Under the pieces are notes generated by a model. That model made no database searches. It was not told the origin of the DNA and saw only the letters and a list, made by a program, of their open reading frames with translations. Shown one piece after another: positions 60,950 through 64,000 of a stretch of DNA of 64,000 bases. The DNA is from Nageia nagi (Eukaryota > Pinophyta), in contig JBITNC010000001.1 of NCBI GenBank assembly GCA_050084985.1, positions 97,092,001-97,156,000 of the forward strand, given 5' to 3'. Both the position numbers and the translations under genes were made by a program. The stretch's first letter is position 1, and every line of letters starts with the position of its first letter.

Positions 60950-62250
60950 GACTCAAGTAGGTTGTATTCTGATGACTCTCTTGATTCCTCTTTGGCTATA
61001 ATTTTGCCTCTACATAATGAGATTTAATGACTAGCCTTTGTATCCTTTCCATCCTTCCTTTTATGCTTTTCTAATCTTTTTATCATGCCTAATTCCTCTC
61101 CAAAATTATCCTCCCCCTCCTTCCTTGGAAGAAAATCATCAAGGTCATCCATCCAACCTTGATTTTTTTTTCATATGCTTAGCAATAATCAATAACAAAC
61201 CCTAATGTAGTGAAAATTTCATCCTCCCCTTATATAAATCATTAGATAATTTATCTAGCTTCTTAAAGAGAAAATAGGGAATGTTTACATGTTTTCTCTA
61301 TTAGATATGGTTTAGAATTGCTAAATGACACCCTCGAACACAAATCATCTGCATGTCTAAAGTAATATATCTCATCATAGTTCCAACCACCTTATACCAT
61401 GGATGAGGAATCCCTTCCTATATTATGTATTTTCCATCCCAACCAATTTTCTCACACTTCATAACAAAATATAACTCCATGAGTTTAGGGAGTTTGTCTC
61501 TTTGTATTTTTAGTGCATCATATAGGAGCCCTATTATCTTTGCTAACAAATCCATCATGATCTCAAAAGAAAATATGTTGATAAACACATACCCATCAAT
61601 CTAACTACTCACCATTTGGTGCATTATATTGATATTAAATCCCTTAAAGAGATCCAAGAATCCCACATAACTTGCATTAGCTAATATCAATTTAACATCA
61701 TCACTCACTAACAACTTTGAAGGTTCCATTCTCAAGTCCTTATGCCCACTCTCTATACCCCTCACTCTTCCTTCCATCATGAGCACTAAAGCTTTCTACA
61801 TAAAACCTTGTCTCTCACTCCCCTTGAATGATGGTGAAGGCTAGCTTCCAAGATCCTCTAAAATATTGAGCCAATCCTCCCACCATCTATGAGACCAATA
61901 CAAAGTCAAGCATGCATCATTACTTGTCATCCCTTTTTGGACTTTTGTGACTTCCTCCATGAAAACTAGCATTTGAAATGACTTCCAATGCTTAATACTA
62001 ATTCCAAGGTATATTTTAAACTAATTACAAGTTGGAAATAACACCTCCCCTATGTCAAGGTATTTCCACCTCAACATGATCTCCTCCTTGTCTTTTCTAG
62101 TGGCATGTCCCATCCTCCACCCAAATATTATATTTGAGAAATAATGCCACTACTTATGATCCCAAGTGCTCATCCTATACAATTTCTTTTGGAATATCAT
62201 TAGTATTAAGAATTTGCAATGAAGGGGGAATTCACCCACATAGCTTCCTC
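60950..62250 (-). pseudogene. protein-coding remnant of unknown family
   Basis: Minus-strand translation is protein-like but broken. The best piece is 61786-61601 (RGIESGHKDLRMEPSKLL, then ANASYVGFLDLFKGFNINI), continuing past a stop with INIFSFEIMMDLLAKIIGL. It resembles the kind of ORF carried by plant mobile elements, but I cannot name a family. It lies downstream of the LINE remnant on the same strand and may or may not belong to it. Confidence 0.35.
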
Positions 62251-62479
62251 ATCACTACTAACTCCTAAATTTTCTAATCCATTTGCAAGTTGGTTTGATT
62301 CCTATAAACATATCTGATGGAGAGGAAACTATAGTATTTTCCCACTCTTCTTACCTCTTCAATGAATACTTTGATGGTCCAAATTAGGATTTGATCTCTT
62401 TTAATAAGGTTAATTATATTTTTTAAATCCCCTTTGATAAAAAGAGGCACTAAAGTATGTTACAATGCAAGAAAAACTC

Positions 62480-63862
62480 CTTTCTAAATAGCCTTGGCTT
62501 TAGTTAAGTGACTTTTTTGTACCTAATTAGTTCAGCATTAGCCACCATTACTCTACCTTTAATGTTCCTCATTACACCCCTAATCCTAGCCCTCCCTAGG
62601 TTTCATTTTGATGCCCCATCAAAATTGAGCTTAAAGGCCCCTTGAGGTGGAAGTTTTCATGCAATGGAATCTTTGGGATTACAAAAAAAAAATTCTTTGA
62701 AATTAGATTTAGACCCCACTCTGCCAAAATGGAATGCTCCTTATCAAATTACCACTCACCTTTGAACTAAATTAAATTGAAATTTTTCAAAGTTAAAACT
62801 AATAATTTTATTCCATACTTCTCTCTAATCTAATTTCTTTTCATTAAATATCTTGGTTTTCCTCTCTTTCCACATATCCCATAGCATATGAGGTAAACTT
62901 AGTCTTCATAATTGCTTTATCCTCTTACCCTCAAAGTAGGTTCCCATCAAAGATAAAGATCTAAAATTGATCAAGGAAGAATCTATGCACATTGAAAGGA
63001 ATAAAATAACTTATTTTGTAACTCTACTATAAATGGTCACTTAACAAATAAATGATTTGTATGCCCTTCTTCCTACTTACACAAGAAACATCTACTTGGC
63101 ATCATAAAACCCCTTCTTCTTAGGTTGTTTAGGGTAAGGAATTTATTATACATAACTAACTAGCAAAACATATTCATCTTTGCTATAAGTAATTTATTCC
63201 ATACCTTATTCACCCATTTCCAAGGCCTTCCTTTTTCCCTTAGCCCTTATAGTCTAATCTTACCATGTAAGAACCATTTTTCTCATTGGGCCAAAAACAT
63301 TTATCGTCCACACCCCAAGAGGCTAGGGGATAAGTTTCAAAAGAAGAGCTAACTCCTCCAAATTTGTTTTGAGATTATTTGGAACTCCATAATCCAACAT
63401 TATCCAAACTTTTCTTCCATTAATACTCACCAAATAATTCTCCACTAGACTTCCAAATCTTATCTCTATGTACCTTTTGAGATAAACAAAATGATCATTC
63501 TCATAGAGTGGAGTTTTAAGGAGCCAAGTATCTAGTCAAAAATGAACTTTCCTATCGACCTTGATTTTTCACCTTCTTTCAAAGCTCAACCAATACTTAG
63601 TTGACTATACTTTATTACAAAAATATGATCCAATAGAGTGTCTTATATTCTCAAGAAAAAAGGAATGCTTTAGATACTTAACCTTCAAAATCTTGACCCA
63701 TGGAACATCTTCCTCAGTACTAGTTTCTAAACCTAGCTTTCCATGTAGTGCTTGGTTCATCCATGATGGTTTTCTTAAGCCAATTCCTATCTCCATTGTT
63801 GAAATAAAACACATATCCCACACTACCAGATAAATTATTTTCCTCTCTTCAACTCCTCTCAA
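62480..63862 (-). pseudogene. 3' part of a minus-strand LINE: zf-RVT and RNase H
   Basis: Minus-strand order: KPSWMNQALHGKLGLETSTE, DVPWVKILKVKYL (63770-63650), the usual text after plant LINE RT; then a zf-RVT zinc region (RCFLCK.EEGHTNHLFVK at about 63110-63040); then an RNase H of the RVT_3 type (KLNFDGASK, GRARIRGVMRNIKGR, NAELIR at about 62640-62525) with its first Asp kept. Many stops. The RT core would lie beyond 63862 and is not readable before the window ends. Confidence 0.72.
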
Positions 63863-64000
63863 TAGGAAATTTTTTTTTTTATTTTCTCAATCTTGTTACT
63901 CATAACCACTAGGATTTTAAATACTAATAAGAACTAGACTAGAATACTTTGTAAGTATGATTTGAGTAATTGACATTTCCCTTCTTGAGTCAAAAAAGCC
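63863..64000. other. window edge, unassigned
   Basis: A poly-T run and AT-rich sequence. It may be the upstream part of the LINE remnant, but no motif is readable. Confidence 0.3.

Noticed and set aside
1-64000. CRISPR arrays, prokaryotic operons, rRNA or tRNA genes
   Set aside because: No regularly spaced repeats of CRISPR type, no ribosome binding sites before the frames, and no tRNA cloverleaf or rRNA sequence were recognised. Introns and plant retroelements point to a plant nucleus.

Overview
The window is nuclear DNA of a large, repeat-rich seed-plant genome. AT-rich spacers, spliceosomal introns, tRNA-iMet-primed LTR retrotransposons and plant-type LINEs show this directly. A gymnosperm (conifer-like) source is likely from the dense, old, mutation-worn Ty3/gypsy and LINE remnants, but that is inference. 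No bacterial-type genes, rRNA, tRNA or CRISPR were seen. Most long reading frames are pieces of dead transposons.

Layout. 0.7-6.7 kb: a decayed minus-strand Ty3/gypsy element of Tat-like type (LTR remnants, tandem repeats 3' of pol, integrase, extra RNase H, protease region), with a 269-bp TRIM inserted in it. 6.7-9.6 kb: unassigned, with a 22-bp tandem repeat. 9.6-45.1 kb: a tandem array with a basic unit of about 10.8 kb. Each unit starts with a small minus-strand gene and, in the two full units, continues with the same spacer: an opposing LTR fragment, a truncated plus-strand gypsy element, and anonymous DNA. Unit 2 is swollen by a nested pair of gypsy elements at 23.25-35.16 kb. Unit 1 carries a non-autonomous hAT-like transposon that is absent from unit 2. 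Unit 3 keeps only the gene. 45-51 kb: a poor LINE-like remnant and AT-rich DNA. 51.24-59.53 kb: a LINE of about 5.9 kb with target-site duplications. Its 3' end is interrupted by a young 2.36-kb non-autonomous LTR retrotransposon with identical 127-bp LTRs, which carries an antisense fragment of an LRR receptor-type gene. 59.5-64 kb: anonymous DNA and the 3' part of a minus-strand LINE.

The best host-gene candidate is the small gene present three times (CDS at 11081-11769, 21635-22371 and 43748-44488, minus strand). Each copy has a TATA box, a non-coding first exon and three coding exons of 186, 154 and 155 nt that join in frame into 164 codons. In each, the first ATG of the spliced mRNA is the start codon. 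I do not recognise the protein. The core of the three copies, including intron 2, is much more alike than the surrounding duplicated spacer.
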